From the NCBI GenBank assembly GCA_004431415.1, contig QPMI01000604.1, positions 29,286 to 93,285 on the forward strand: DNA of 64,000 nt, given 5' to 3'. Shown piece after piece: positions 44,057-54,339 of this stretch. Made by a program: the position numbers and the translations under genes. This DNA is from Cyanophora paradoxa (lineage: Eukaryota > Glaucocystophyceae > Cyanophorales > Cyanophoraceae). The notes under the pieces were generated by a model that did not search any database, was not told the origin of the DNA, and saw only the letters and a list, made by a program, of their open reading frames with translations. Position 1 is the first letter of the stretch. Every line of letters starts with the position of its first letter.

Positions 44057-44620
44057 CCTCGGTGGGGCGGGCGGGGCTGGCAGGGCCTGGCGCGGGGGGT
44101 TGAGGCCCCTGTTCCACGAGTACTCGGGGTACTCTTCCCATCCCAGGGGTACCAGATTCATCGGAATTGGCTCAACTTCGAATTGGGGCTTTTTGACGTG
44201 ATAATCATAGTTTGTGACATACGCCGTCACAGCCGAGCGCAAGCGCGAGAGGTCGCGCAAATTTACGTCGTCCCATTGCGAGTCCCTTGCCTTCGCGTAC
44301 CACTCGAGGATTTGCATGCGAATGTGGTCCGGGAGGGTCGAGAGTATGCTGAGCTTGGAGCCCAGGGCGAACCAGATGCGCTTGAACTCGTCGATAATCC
44401 TGCCCTCGTCGTGGCTCCGAACGTAAAGGGCCCCGCCAGAGTTGTAATGCGTGTCTAGCCACCCTGCCCGGGCCAGCTCTAGCACCGGCCAGGGTTGGCG
44501 CTGTCGATTCGGTCGCGAGGCCTGCTCTACCACCCAGCGTCTAAGGTCCTTGACCTGATCTATGAACTGTGCGATCACGTCCCTGGGCGCTTCCTCTGCA
44601 TCCGACATTTGCAATTGCAC
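44057..44620 (-). pseudogene. Truncated copy of the 236-residue unknown viral ORF
   Basis: Identical in its 5' 185 codons to 40540-41250, starting at 44620. At 44056 it runs out of frame into helicase sequence, so the charged C-terminal tail is lost. Confidence 0.85.
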
Positions 44621-44658
44621 ACATCAAGAAATTCTAAACGCTACTGCGAGGCTACGCT

Positions 44659-45315
44659 ATGCATACCGATACAAATTGCGAGACTTTGCAACAGGGGAGC
44701 GCAGCGTGGCACGCGGCGCGCCGTGAAAAACTAACTGCATCTAATTTTGCGGCTGCGTGCGGCATCAACCCGTGGAAATCCAGGGCCCGCCTCTGGGCGG
44801 AGCTAAGCGGGATAGCGGAGGAAAACAACTTTGACAACCCTGCCCTAACCTATGGGCATGACTATGAGCCCTTCGCGGTCTCTATCTACAAGGCACTGAA
44901 CGATAACGTTGACATTAAACATACTGGACTGCACGAACATAAAGAAATGCCGTTCCTCGCCGGGAGCCCCGACGGACTGATAGGAAATGATAGGATTTTA
45001 GAGGTGAAATGCCCTTACAAGGGCGAACTTTACGATAGCGTTCCTACCTATTACATGACTCAACTTCAGGGCCTGCTGGACATAACGGGCCGCGACTGGG
45101 CCGAACTTTTCTGTTTCACGCCTCTGCGCGTGCAAACGTGGTACGTCAGACGGGACGAGAGGTACATCGAGCTCATGCGGCGGTGCTTACATCTATTTTG
45201 GATGCACGTGAAGGCTGGAACTCCGCCCGAGCCCTACAGCGATCGAATGAAGTCAGAGAACCTCAGCGAGGAGCAGGCGGCGCTGCGCGAGTTTAAGTCG
45301 TACGCCCTCCTCTAG
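44659..45315 (+). CDS. YqaJ/lambda-exonuclease-type viral recombinase nuclease, copy 2
   Basis: 218 residues, almost identical to copy 1. The differences I see are ATA/ATC, CCC/CCG and CTG/CTC (all silent) and CTC/TTC, which changes Leu to Phe in YEPLAVS/YEPFAVS. Mostly silent differences suggest both copies were kept under protein-level selection after duplication and argue against a simple assembly artefact. All nuclease motifs are intact. Confidence 0.88.
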   Translation: MHTDTNCETLQQGSAAWHAARREKLTASNFAAACGINPWKSRARLWAELSGIAEENNFDNPALTYGHDYEPFAVSIYKALNDNVDIKHTGLHEHKEMPFLAGSPDGLIGNDRILEVKCPYKGELYDSVPTYYMTQLQGLLDITGRDWAELFCFTPLRVQTWYVRRDERYIELMRRCLHLFWMHVKAGTPPEPYSDRMKSENLSEEQAALREFKSYALL

Positions 45316-45636
45316 TGTCCCGACCCTCTCAGATATTAATTTAAAGATCTGGGAGGGTCGGGACACGTCTCTTGGTCAGACTACTTATGTACGCCCTCCT
45401 CTAGTGTCTCGACCCTCTCAGATATTAATTTAAAGATCTGGGAGGGTCGGGACACGTCTCTTGGTCAGACTACTTATGTACGCCCTCCTCTAGTGTCTCG
45501 ACCCTCTCAGATATTAATTTAAAGATCTGGGAGGGTCGGGACACGTCTCTTGGTCAGACTACTTATGTACGCCCTCCTCCTCTAGTGTCCGGACCTTTCC
45601 AATAATCTATAAAGAAAGTAGGGAGGGTCCGGACAC
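45315..45636. repeat. Array of four 52-bp palindromes (copy 2)
   Basis: Palindromes at 45315-45366, 45404-45455, 45493-45544 and 45585-45636. Same order as copy 1, including the fourth CCGG-type member with paired arm changes. The G missing from the third member of copy 1 is present here. Confidence 0.85.
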
Positions 45637-45928
45637 GTCTCTTGGTCGGACTCACCGTAGCTTGGTGTAGCTCAGGCCCAGGCGGGGAAGGCGAGTCTGC
45701 AATGAATCAGACCCCACAGGATTTGGTTGAGCTGCTCTTTGCAGGGGGGCAGGAAGGCGGCCGCAGAGGGCTAGGGAGACTAGATCTAATTAGTAATCCA
45801 CACCGCGCATGTGCAAGCGACAGAGAACGAAGTGAGTAAATGCAGATCGATGATACGGCAATCATGAGTTGTTCAGAAAAGGTCGGGACACATAGAGAGT
45901 GCATGCCCTCACTCTCGTCCGCCCTCGC

Positions 45929-45982
45929 AATGTCCCGACCCTCCCAGATCTTTAAATTAATATCTCAAAAAGTCGAGACATT
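45929..45982. repeat. Single imperfect palindrome downstream of helicase copy 2
   Basis: Same sequence as 42556-42609. Confidence 0.8.
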
Positions 45983-46081
45983 CATTGATCATATGCATGA
46001 CGTCACTTGAATTCGCACGTTCGTATTTACACACTGGCACGCGCATCCCGTTCGCGAAGTCCACACTGTGACATCCGACAA

Positions 46082-47339
46082 TCACACGCGCCTGTGAATG
46101 AGAGCATAGCAGTCGGAGAAAACGTTGTAAACCTCTGGGAAGCTTGGCGCCATGCCTGCCCTTGCCTGCTTAGCCTGGCGCTCTACTGCGTCGTCGAGCA
46201 TGTCTTCCTCCCACGTGATGTAGCGTCGCTTTCGGCTGCCCATTTGCCCTCCGTCCGCGTCGGAGAAAGCGCGTCTCACTCCGAGGTACTTCTCCAGCAG
46301 GTACTTGATGACTTGCCAAGACTGCTGCGAGAGCCGCTTCTTCTCACCGTCCGCTGCATCGAAGCGGGGCGCGCGCTCGTCCAGACTCTGCAGAGCCGCG
46401 TACGCCTCCCGACCTCCGGCGACGCCAGGGCCGCGTAGGCTTCGTCCGACCACAGAGCACGCCCGCGAGCTTTCCATACCCCGCCAGCCGAAGAGTTTCT
46501 TGAACAGCGCGACGACCTTCGATACCTTGAGGCGCTCAGCAGTAGGCACGATCTCGGCAACGTCCGCGCCATGCTTCAGCACCAGCGTGACCACGGCAGT
46601 GAGCGGGATGGAGTAGAACGAATCCCACATCCAGGCGACGTCTCCTTCGGTCAGCTCGCTCGGATCCTTGGCCAGGAACGCGGCGATCGACGTGCGAGCA
46701 AGCGAAGCAACCTTCTCGATGTCCAGCTTAGCGAGAGACTCGCGGGACTGCCTCCAGGCCAGCACCGTGCTCCACAGATCGACGGGCTCCAGCGCGCCCG
46801 CCTCCAGCACGCTCCTGATCTCGCGCAGCCGCTGCTCCTTCTCCTGCTTCGGTCCGCTCGGGTTTTGATCCTCCGTGACTTGCACGTTCATCAGCGCGCA
46901 GGTCGACATCAGCCGCAGGCGCGCTGCCACTGCGAGGCGCCGAGTGGGCATGCCGGCGCGGCGGCTCCCGCGGTGGCTAGCCTTCAGGTCCAGGTAGCGC
47001 TGCATGTCGTCCGAGCTCTCGTCGTCGTCGCTCTCACGCCAGTGCGCAGCCGCCGCGCCGACCGCAACCGAGGGCGTCCGGTTCTTGCGCACGGCGACGA
47101 GCAGGTGCTCTCCGTCGGGCGTGCTGCGTTTGCGCAGCCTTCTGACTCGAAACAGCAGCTGCACGATGTCGTCCGCCTCCAGCTGCGCGGGCTCTGCCTG
47201 GAACACGCCGTAGACCTTGTCAAAGTGCGCGTCCGAAAAGTCCACGCCTGCCCCGAGCGCGGAAGTTGCGATGAGCACGTCGCAGGCCTTGTACGCGCCC
47301 TCCTCAGACACATCGATCGACACGATGCGCACTGGGCCG
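46082..47339 (-). pseudogene. Truncated 3' part of the origin-binding helicase gene, copy 2
   Basis: As copy 1, starting in the SIDVSEEGAYKACDVLIATS block and ending HRRV. Three single-base C/G losses relative to the full copy (near 46412, 46463 and 46485) together restore the frame, leaving about 20 altered residues between FGWRG and EGREAY-type sequence. The N-terminal ATPase half is absent. Confidence 0.85.
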
Positions 47340-47393
47340 AGAAAAGGTCGGGACACATAGAGAGTGCATGCCCTCACTCTCGTCCGCCCTCGC

Positions 47394-47447
47394 AATGTCC
47401 CGACCCTCCCAGATCTTTAAATTAATATCTCAAAAAGTCGAGACATT
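47394..47447. repeat. Single imperfect palindrome downstream of the full helicase gene
   Basis: Same as 42556-42609, 100 bp beyond the helicase stop. Confidence 0.8.
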
Positions 47448-47546
47448 CATTGATCATATGCATGACGTCACTTGAATTCGCACGTTCGTATTTACACACT
47501 GGCACGCGCATCCCGTTCGCGAAGTCCACACTGTGACATCCGACAA

Positions 47547-50500
47547 TCACACGCGCCTGTGAATGAGAGCATAGCAGTCGGAGAAAACGTTGTAAACCTC
47601 TGGGAAGCTTGGCGCCATGCCTGCCCTTGCCTGCTTAGCCTGGCGCTCTACTGCGTCGTCGAGCATGTCTTCCTCCCACGTGATGTAGCGTCGCTTTCGG
47701 CTGCCCATTTGCCCTCCGTCCGCGTCGGAGAAAGCGCGTCTCACTCCGAGGTACTTCTCCAGCAGGTACTTGATGACTTGCCAAGACTGCTGCGAGAGCC
47801 GCTTCTTCTCACCGTCCGCTGCATCGAAGCGGGGCGCGCGCTCGTCCAGACTCTGCAGAGCCGCGTACGCCTCCCGACCCTCCGGCGACGCCAGGGCCGC
47901 GTAGGCTTCGTCCGACCACAGAGCACGCCCCGCGAGCTTTCCATACCCCCGCCAGCCGAAGAGTTTCTTGAACAGCGCGACGACCTTCGATACCTTGAGG
48001 CGCTCAGCAGTAGGCACGATCTCGGCAACGTCCGCGCCATGCTTCAGCACCAGCGTGACCACGGCAGTGAGCGGGATGGAGTAGAACGAATCCCACATCC
48101 AGGCGACGTCTCCTTCGGTCAGCTCGCTCGGATCCTTGGCCAGGAACGCGGCGATCGACGTGCGAGCAAGCGAAGCAACCTTCTCGATGTCCAGCTTAGC
48201 GAGAGACTCGCGGGACTGCCTCCAGGCCAGCACCGTGCTCCACAGATCGACGGGCTCCAGCGCGCCCGCCTCCAGCACGCTCCTGATCTCGCGCAGCCGC
48301 TGCTCCTTCTCCTGCTTCGGTCCGCTCGGGTTTTGATCCTCCGTGACTTGCACGTTCATCAGCGCGCAGGTCGACATCAGCCGCAGGCGCGCTGCCACTG
48401 CGAGGCGCCGAGTGGGCATGCCGGCGCGGCGGCTCCCGCGGTGGCTAGCCTTCAGGTCCAGGTAGCGCTGCATGTCGTCCGAGCTCTCGTCGTCGTCGCT
48501 CTCACGCCAGTGCGCAGCCGCCGCGCCGACCGCAACCGAGGGCGTCCGGTTCTTGCGCACGGCGACGAGCAGGTGCTCTCCGTCGGGCGTGCTGCGTTTG
48601 CGCAGCCTTCTGACTCGAAACAGCAGCTGCACGATGTCGTCCGCCTCCAGCTGCGCGGGCTCTGCCTGGAACACGCCGTAGACCTTGTCAAAGTGCGCGT
48701 CCGAAAAGTCCACGCCTGCCCGAGCGCGGAAGTTGCGATGAGCACGTCGCAGGCCTTGTACGCGCCCTCCTCAGACACATCGATCGACACGATGCGCACT
48801 GGGCCGTCGTTCGTGAAGCGCACGCTCTTCTCCTTGGCCTGCCCAACGATGAGCCCGATCGTGAACGGTGCGCCGCTGCCGTCCTCGGGCCCTGCCTCGA
48901 GCTGAGTCACGTACTGAGCGCCGCCCAGGCTGAGCTGCTCCAGCGCCTGCTTCGCAATCTTCTCCTGCATCTCGATCGCCTTGGCCGGCGTCTCTGCAAT
49001 GATCATCGCCCGGCAGCGCCCCGGTCTGCACAGCGCCATGATGTCCGCCTCGACGTGCGCCGGGCTGTCTGACACGCGCATCTTCCAGTCGCAGGTGCGA
49101 TGCGAGTTGTACAGGAGCCCCAGGCGCGCCCCGACCTCCTGCGCCGACTCTGCCAGGTACGCGAGATCGACCGACCGAACGAAGCCGTCCATCGCCACGA
49201 TGCGCGATGCCTTCATCACGCCGCGCCATAGGCCCACGCAGCGCGCGTTTCGAGGCACTGACCGCATACCTAGGTGCAGGCCGGTGGGCTCGAGGGTGCC
49301 GCTCGAGGTGAGGTGCTTCGTGAGGGAGGAGAGCTCGTCCAGCACGACCAGTAGCGGCGCCGTCGACCAGCCCTCCCAGTCCTCGAGCACCTTGTGCAGC
49401 GAGTCCCATGTGATGACGACGCACCTGCACTCCTCATGGCGGAAGCCCCACTTGCCATGCGATCCCTTTGAGCTCTCCGGTGGCTTCTTGATGTCCATGT
49501 AAAGCACGGCGTCCTTTGACAACTCCGCAGCATCAATGCGACGCTTGAGGTCGCGGGAGAAGGCCCGGCGGCAAGTCACGAGGATCACTCGCCAGCCGCC
49601 TGCAAGGGCCGGGTCCAGGTACGCATCGATCAGCGCCTGCGTCTTCCCCGTGTTGAGTCCCGAGCAGATGACGTCGACCTGCGGCTGAGCGGATCTCGGG
49701 TTCTGCTCCAGCGCCCCGAATGCGGAGGTAAGGATCTTGCACGAGAGGTGGCGTTCATCCACTGCATTGACGCAAGCCTCCAGGCCCGTCGACTCGAGCG
49801 CGATCAGGAGGGAGGGGAGGGCAATGTCGAAGGCGACAGGCTGCGAGGGATCGGTCACATAGCGGGTCTGTGCCACGCTGCCCGACTCCCCTCCGGTCCC
49901 CTCCCCCTCGAGCTCGACTTCAATACCGTGCGCCTGGATGGAGATTCGAGCCGCCGGCGCCCCCGGCTGACTCCCGCCCAGGACGAGGGTGATGGACCCG
50001 TCGGGCTCGACTCCAAGGTGCTGAACGCGGCGGGCGTCGTGCAGGCCAAGGTCCGCGCGCAGCTCTGCCCCCGCCTTCCAGATCTCGTCCCTCACCGCCT
50101 TGTTCTTGCGTAGGCGGTCCAGGAGCCGCTCCAAGGCCGGCAGGCTTGGGCTCGAATCCAGGAGAGCGCCCGGCTCCGGGATGGGCTTAGCGCGGGGCGC
50201 CGAGCTTCTGGATGGAGTGGGGAGGAGCTCCGCTCGCGGCCCGGGCGCCGGCCCCGCAGAACGTAGCCCCCGTGCCATCCACACCGAGCTCCAGGCCGCT
50301 CGAGCTCCCAAAGAACCATGCCATGAGATCGCAAGCCTCCGGGCTCTGTAGGACGTAGGCAGCCTTGAATCCATTATCCAAGGGGCGAGAGAAAGTGAAG
50401 CCTCCGAACTTGGTTGCAAAGGCGCAGGCTGCCGCGGTGCTCGTCTCATCCTCGGCACCCGAGAAGTGGCTGGGGGTGATGCAGGGCGGGTGGAAGACGC

Positions 50501-50666
50501 AGAAAGCCGTCCCCAGGGTCGGGCTGCAGGCCTTCTGGACTTCGACGAGAGGGAATCGAACGAAAAAGCTGCACTCCTGCTCGCTCAGATCTATCTGCTG
50601 TACCCCGGGCCCGGGCATACGGGCCAGGAAGGCGTCGACGTCGAGAGACACGCGTCCGGTTGCCAT
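47547..50666 (-). CDS. Origin-binding-protein-like SF2 helicase (herpesvirus UL9-type), full copy with frameshifts
   Basis: About 1040 codons. SF2 helicase motifs are visible: the nucleotide loop CSGLNTGKTQALIDAYLD (S-x4-GKT variant), VVITWDSL, the DE-box LLVVLDELSSL (same form as UL9 LDEV), motif V IATSALGAGVDFSD and motif VI QLLFRVRRLRKR. UL9-type proteins bind inverted boxes at the viral origin and unwind it. The N-terminal ~330 residues (MATGRVSLDVDAFLARM...) and C-terminal ~300 are unassigned. Two single-base frame breaks are seen: near 50200 (GGCGCCCCGC) and at 48719-48720, where this copy has CCC but both partial copies have CCCC. The second falls inside motif V. The start at 50666 follows a GAATTTTCCAAG promoter-like motif. 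A palindrome stands on each side of the gene. Confidence 0.83.
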
Positions 50667-50687
50667 GGTCGTCTCTCTATAGCTAGG

Positions 50688-50702
50688 CTTGGAAAATTCT
50701 AG
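50688..50702 (-). promoter_or_regulatory. AATTTTCC-type promoter motif before the helicase gene
   Basis: On the coding strand CTAGAATTTTCCAAG ends 22 bp before the ATG at 50666. Confidence 0.55.
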
Positions 50703-50755
50703 ATCTACTAGGCTAGTCGACGTCTGTTGGCTAGCTATAGTCGACGTCTGGACTG

Positions 50756-50807
50756 CTGTCTCGACCTTCTGAGATATTAATTTAAAGATCTGGGAGGGTC
50801 GGGACAG
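50756..50807. repeat. 52-bp palindrome upstream of the helicase gene
   Basis: CTGTCTCGACCTTCTGAGAT, centre ATTAATTTAAAG, then ATCTGGGAGGGTCGGGACAG. It lies 90 bp upstream of the helicase start, so here it cannot be a transcript-end hairpin for that gene. The outermost base pair is C:G instead of G:C (again paired). A GTCGACGTCTG direct repeat flanks it on the left (50717 and 50740). Confidence 0.85.
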
Positions 50808-51899
50808 GCTTTGGTCCGACCTTAAGCGCTCAACTAGACCCGGTTGACACCGTCTTGATCTCTCCTTCTTGGCGCAGCGGACGATGTGACGCGCAGACCG
50901 TCGGCCCGGCGGACGGGGAGGCGCGCGCGTAGAACTTCGGAAGCGCTAGCCCTTGCTTGACCGAAGCTTAGAAAGTTTTGAGCGCACGTGAATGCGACAC
51001 GTGTAGAGAGAAGGCAGAGCGCGCCGGAGCTAGCTTGCGCGGCCGAGCGCTCGACCGCCTTTGCTCCTAAGCTCAGAAAGTTTTGGGCTCACGCGGTTGC
51101 TCCACGTGTTTCGACTCAAAACACAGTACCCCAACCCGAAAAAAAGCGCCCGGGCAGCGCATCTCGCAGCGCCCGGGCCCAGCGCTCCTTGCAGCACTTG
51201 CCAGAGGCACTAGCTTGCATTCCGCTCAGCCCGGAGAGCCGCCGCCTCGCTCCTTTCGATTCGGAGGTGCGCCTCACTTCGCAACCTCTTTCTCCGCACC
51301 ACGGCTAGCTCCGGACCTCAGATTTTGGGCGCTGGAAAGCTCTCTCGACGCCGCACTCACGCCGCCACGCGCAGGGTCGCTCGCGCCGGCCGCGGACCTT
51401 CGAAAGCTCGATGGCGCCCGAGCCGGAGCACTCCGCCGCATCCCGCAGGTGCCAGCTCGCTCTCTTGCCGCTCTATCCCTTGCATTTAGCACCTAGAACA
51501 TGCCCGCAACCTCGCGCTCGATTCGCCCGCGTCCGCTGACATTTGGTCTCTGAGCAGGTGCCGAGATTGGCCGCCGCGCCTTCCGCAACTCGAGCCGACG
51601 TTCGCGGCGACTTGCGCACGCTTCTAGATCTCGTTCTCAAGCCCGCGCATCGATTCGGCGGCTCCGGCTCGCCTCCCCGCGCCTCCAGCCCCGCGCCCCA
51701 CACCCGTTCTTGTCCTAGCTAAGCCCTCCCTTGTCCGCGGCCAGTCGCGGGCTACGCGCATCGCGGATAGCATCAGTGGAGCTACGTTTCAGCGCTGGAC
51801 GCAGGCCCGCCCGCCCAATCCCTCCCACCTCCCGCTCGCAGCACGCTCACTGGGCCGCAGGCAGCTTCGCGGGAGCCGCTGGATTCGAAGCCGCGCACC
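50808..51899. other. 1.1-kb region without a recognised gene in the viral element
   Basis: GC-rich. Contains a diverged direct repeat of about 100 bp: AAGCTTAGAAAGTTTTGAGC (50964) and AAGCTCAGAAAGTTTTGGGC (51069), each followed by an ACACGTGT/CCACGTGT element. Open frames here look like random GC-rich reading. Confidence 0.4.
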
Positions 51900-53091
51900 T
51901 TCCCCGCCCGTCCCGACGTCGTACGCGCTAACGTCGCCCGCGCCGCAGGTGGCCGCCAGGCCTCCTGCATCCAGGCCTTCGAGCCGGTGTGGCTGCGGGA
52001 GAAGCGCCTCGCCTTCTGGCAGGAGACGGCCTCCTGCCCCTCACCCGCTTCATCATCACCCACTGCGTCGTCGACCCCACCACCTTCCTCGTCGGCTCGG
52101 AGACGGAGGGCTGGATGACGAGCGTCGCGGGCATCGTCGAGTACATCGCGCGCACGGAGGGCCCGACACCTCCGCCGCCGTCGGCGCTGACATCGAGAAC
52201 GGCCGGCTGGACGAGACCTCGCCGCTTCGGCCCCGGTGCCGCCTCTCTCCTACAGCCGGCGGCGTCTGGCAGACCTACATCCGCGGCATCGTCCCCAAGG
52301 CCCCCTCTCCCTCGGCGAGAGCCAGCCGGCGCTGGAGGCGATCGCGATCCCCGTCGCCCAGTTCAAGGACCCGGCGCCCGACGTCGGGCCCTTCCTCGTC
52401 AAGCCCCACACCAAGGGCAAGGGCAAGCGCACCCGCAACTCGGCGCCGGCCTTCCTCCCGCCCCAGCCCCCGCCACGGCCCCCCAGCAGCGCCCCGGCCA
52501 GCAGCGCATCGACGAGATGCTGCCGCGCCAGGTCCGGCCCGCGTACCCCCCGCCTTCCCTCCCGTACCCCCCTCCCCCGCCCCCTCCTGATCCAAGGGCA
52601 GGGTACCCGACGAACGGCGGCGCGGGCCCGAGCGGCTACGGGAGCTCGGCCTCCTCCGCGAGCGCCGACGGCCCCAGCCCCTCCCCGGCCCCGGCGCCGT
52701 CCTCACCGCGATCCAGGGCTTCGGGGCCCAGCAGGAGGCCGAGCGGCGGGCGCTGGCGGCGCGCCAGGCGCGCGAGGCGGAGGAGCGGCGCCAGGCCCTC
52801 TGGGCCCAGCGCCTGCAGGCCACCATCGCCTTCCGCGCCGAGCTGGACTCCGGCTTCCGCGCCGGCCAGATCGCCGGGGCGGAGGCCTCGGAGCGCTGGC
52901 GGGCGTTCGAGGCGGAGTCGGCGGGGCTGGCGAAGGGCCTCGGCTACAGCTACCGGCGCGTGCCCGTGCTCAAGGACTACGCGTCGGCCGCGGCGCGGGA
53001 GGCCTCGCGGGCGGAGATCGACGCGGCGGAGGAGCAGGCGGCGCGCGAGGAGGCCGAGGACAACGCGCGCTTCCGGCACCTGCACCACTGA
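51900..53091 (+). CDS. Unknown viral protein with C-terminal coiled coil, several frame changes
   Basis: Good coding stretches lie in order but in different frames: ACIQAFEPVWLREKRLAFWQ (51966), LTRFIITHCVVDPTTFLVGS (52038), GVWQTYIRGIVPKAP (52264), ESQPALEAIAIPVAQFKDPA (52320), QQRPGQQRIDEMLPRQ, then a long last block to the stop at 53091 with a strongly charged helix (QEAERRALAARQAREAEERR; AAEEQAAREEAEDNARF). Either a spliced gene or a viral ORF with single-base indels; the short C/G-run positions favour indels. The start is not determined. Acidic coiled-coil C-terminus; no family recognised. Confidence 0.5.
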
Positions 53092-53104
53092 GGCCCCGAG
53101 GCGG

Positions 53105-53117
53105 TATTTTTTCTCAA
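53105..53117 (+). promoter_or_regulatory. Viral promoter motif TATTTTTTCTCAA
   Basis: 23 bp before the ATG at 53141. Confidence 0.55.
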
Positions 53118-53140
53118 CCCTCCCTCAATTCGGTCCCGCG

Positions 53141-53328
53141 ATGGCCTTCGAAGCTTATCCTGCCCACTACTCGCTAGGAGCGCTGGCCGCGACCCTCACC
53201 TGGCTCCTCGGCGGCACCCCACGGCCTCGGCGGTCATAGGCGTGGGCTTCGGCTACGCCGCCAAGTCCCTCTACGCCCCCGGCGGCGCCTCGCAGGCGGC
53301 GGCCGGCATGCGCCCCGCCGGGCGCTAA
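53141..53328 (+). CDS. Small viral membrane protein with one frameshift
   Basis: Starts MAFEAYPAHYSLGALAATLT and after a frame break in the CCCC run near 53218 continues as TASAVIGVGFGYAAKSLYAP to a TAA at 53326. About 62 residues with two short hydrophobic stretches. Small membrane proteins of this kind are common in virions with an inner lipid layer. Role unknown. Confidence 0.5.
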
Positions 53329-53422
53329 CTTTTCAAAGTTCATTCTCCCCTCCCCTTTTCCGAGTTCCGAGTCCGTTGGCGTTCCCTTTTAAATTTTCTT
53401 CATTCTCGTTACACGTTCGAAG

Positions 53423-53899
53423 ATGTCGAGCGCGGTAGAGAAGCTGCTGTGCACCGTGTTCAAATCGGATTCGCGATGCAGCAAGATCGGCGAGGCGGCG
53501 AGGGCTAAGGGCGGGGCGGCGGCGGAGGGGCCCAGGGTGAAGGCGGCGGATCCCGCGCCGCCGTCGCTGAAAACGATCAAGGGGCGGGCAAGGGCAGGAG
53601 CGTGGGGGCGCTGCCCCTCGTGGCGATCGCGCCGGGGCAGAGGGAGGCGGCGCACGCGGCGACGGCGGCGCTGGCCGCGCGGCGCAGGCGGAGGCCTACC
53701 CGTGCCTGGGCCGGGGGCTGCACCCGCCGGCCGCCGCCCCTACGCCGTGAGCGCCTACTTCGACGAGGCCAACCGGCTGAGCTGCCAGGAGCTGTGCGAC
53801 AACCGCATGCGGCGCGCCGTGGACGGGCACCTGCCGCTGCTGGTGGCGCTGGGCGGCTCGCTCCTGATGGTCTGGTACCTGCGCGGCCTGGTCATTTAG
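53423..53899 (+). CDS. Viral protein with C-terminal membrane helix
   Basis: Start at 53423 (MSSAVEKLLCTVFKSDSRCS), stop at 53897. The first and last parts share one frame; in the middle (53580-53740) the better coding sequence (SVGALPLVAIAPGQREAAHA) lies in another frame, so two compensating indels are likely. The end, ANRLSCQELCDNRMRRAVDG then LPLLVALGGSLLMVWYLRGL, is a typical single-pass anchor. An AAATTTTCTTC motif lies 23 bp before the ATG. Confidence 0.55.
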   Translation: MSSAVEKLLCTVFKSDSRCSKIGEAARAKGGAAAEGPRVKAADPAPPSLKTIKGRARAGAWGRCPSWRSRRGRGRRRTRRRRRWPRGAGGGLPVPGPGAAPAGRRPYAVSAYFDEANRLSCQELCDNRMRRAVDGHLPLLVALGGSLLMVWYLRGLVI

Positions 53900-53900
53900 A

Positions 53901-53910
53901 TAGTTTTTCG
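53901..53910 (+). promoter_or_regulatory. Weak viral promoter motif TAGTTTTTCG
   Basis: 15 bp before the ATG at 53926; weaker match than the others. Confidence 0.35.
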
Positions 53911-53925
53911 AAGTCTAGGTCAAAG

Positions 53926-54327
53926 ATGGGCTGGGTGGACGCCGTGCTGACCAAGGTCTTCGGACCGAAGAGCGCGCAGCCGCCGCCGAGCTTCAACCTG
54001 GCCGCGGCGATCAGCACGACGATCGAGCGCAAGAACAACGAGCTCATCCTAAAGAACGACGGCAAGCTTCCCTGGGCCGACGTGGCCGCGGGCGCACTCG
54101 GCAGCACGCTGACGGGAATCGATCGGACGGGCGCCGCGGGCGTGAAGGTCGGGCAGGCGGTTGCGGCCGTGCCGGAGCTTGCGATGAAGGGCTGGCACTA
54201 CGCCAAGATCGCCGCCGGCGTCGCCGCGGTGCTCCTTGCGATCTGGCTCGCGTGGCAGCTGCGCGGCGCCTACCAGGGCGCGCGCCTGCAGAGCGCCCAG
54301 CTCGACTATTTTCTAAAGGCTAGGTAA
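53926..54327 (+). CDS. Viral protein, 133 residues, one membrane helix, intact
   Basis: Starts MGWVDAVLTKVFGPKSAQPP. The middle is Ala/Gly-rich, and YAKIAAGVAAVLLAIWLAWQ forms a clear membrane helix near the C-terminus, followed by a short charged end (YFLKAR). The reading frame is unbroken. Its last codons overlap the promoter motif of the next gene. Candidate inner-membrane virion protein by size and position; no family recognised. Confidence 0.65.
   Translation: MGWVDAVLTKVFGPKSAQPPPSFNLAAAISTTIERKNNELILKNDGKLPWADVAAGALGSTLTGIDRTGAAGVKVGQAVAAVPELAMKGWHYAKIAAGVAAVLLAIWLAWQLRGAYQGARLQSAQLDYFLKAR
54308..54317 (+). promoter_or_regulatory. Viral promoter motif ATTTTCTAAA inside the end of the preceding gene
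   Basis: 22 bp before the ATG at 54340. Encodes part of the C-terminus of the 53926-54327 protein at the same time. Confidence 0.6.
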
Positions 54328-54339
54328 AGCGAGCGAACC

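Larger units (their letters stand above)
44057..47339. repeat. Tandem module copy 2 (about 3.28 kb)
   Basis: Direct repeat of copy 1. It ends at 47339 within helicase sequence (ACTGGGCCG), 85 bp short of copy 1, and there joins leader sequence (AGAAAAGGTCGGGAC), which starts the third, full helicase copy. Confidence 0.92.

Noticed and set aside
40690-47339. Repeat module as a simple assembly duplication
   Set aside because: The copies differ by several substitutions, mostly silent in the recombinase, and by different end points, so at least part of the duplication is probably real; read support is still needed.
47472-48905. 477-residue plus-strand ORF (and similar ORFs at 43200-44201 and 46571-47425)
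   Set aside because: Antisense shadow of the helicase gene; His/Arg/Leu-rich composition with no motif, and it is repeated only because the helicase is repeated.
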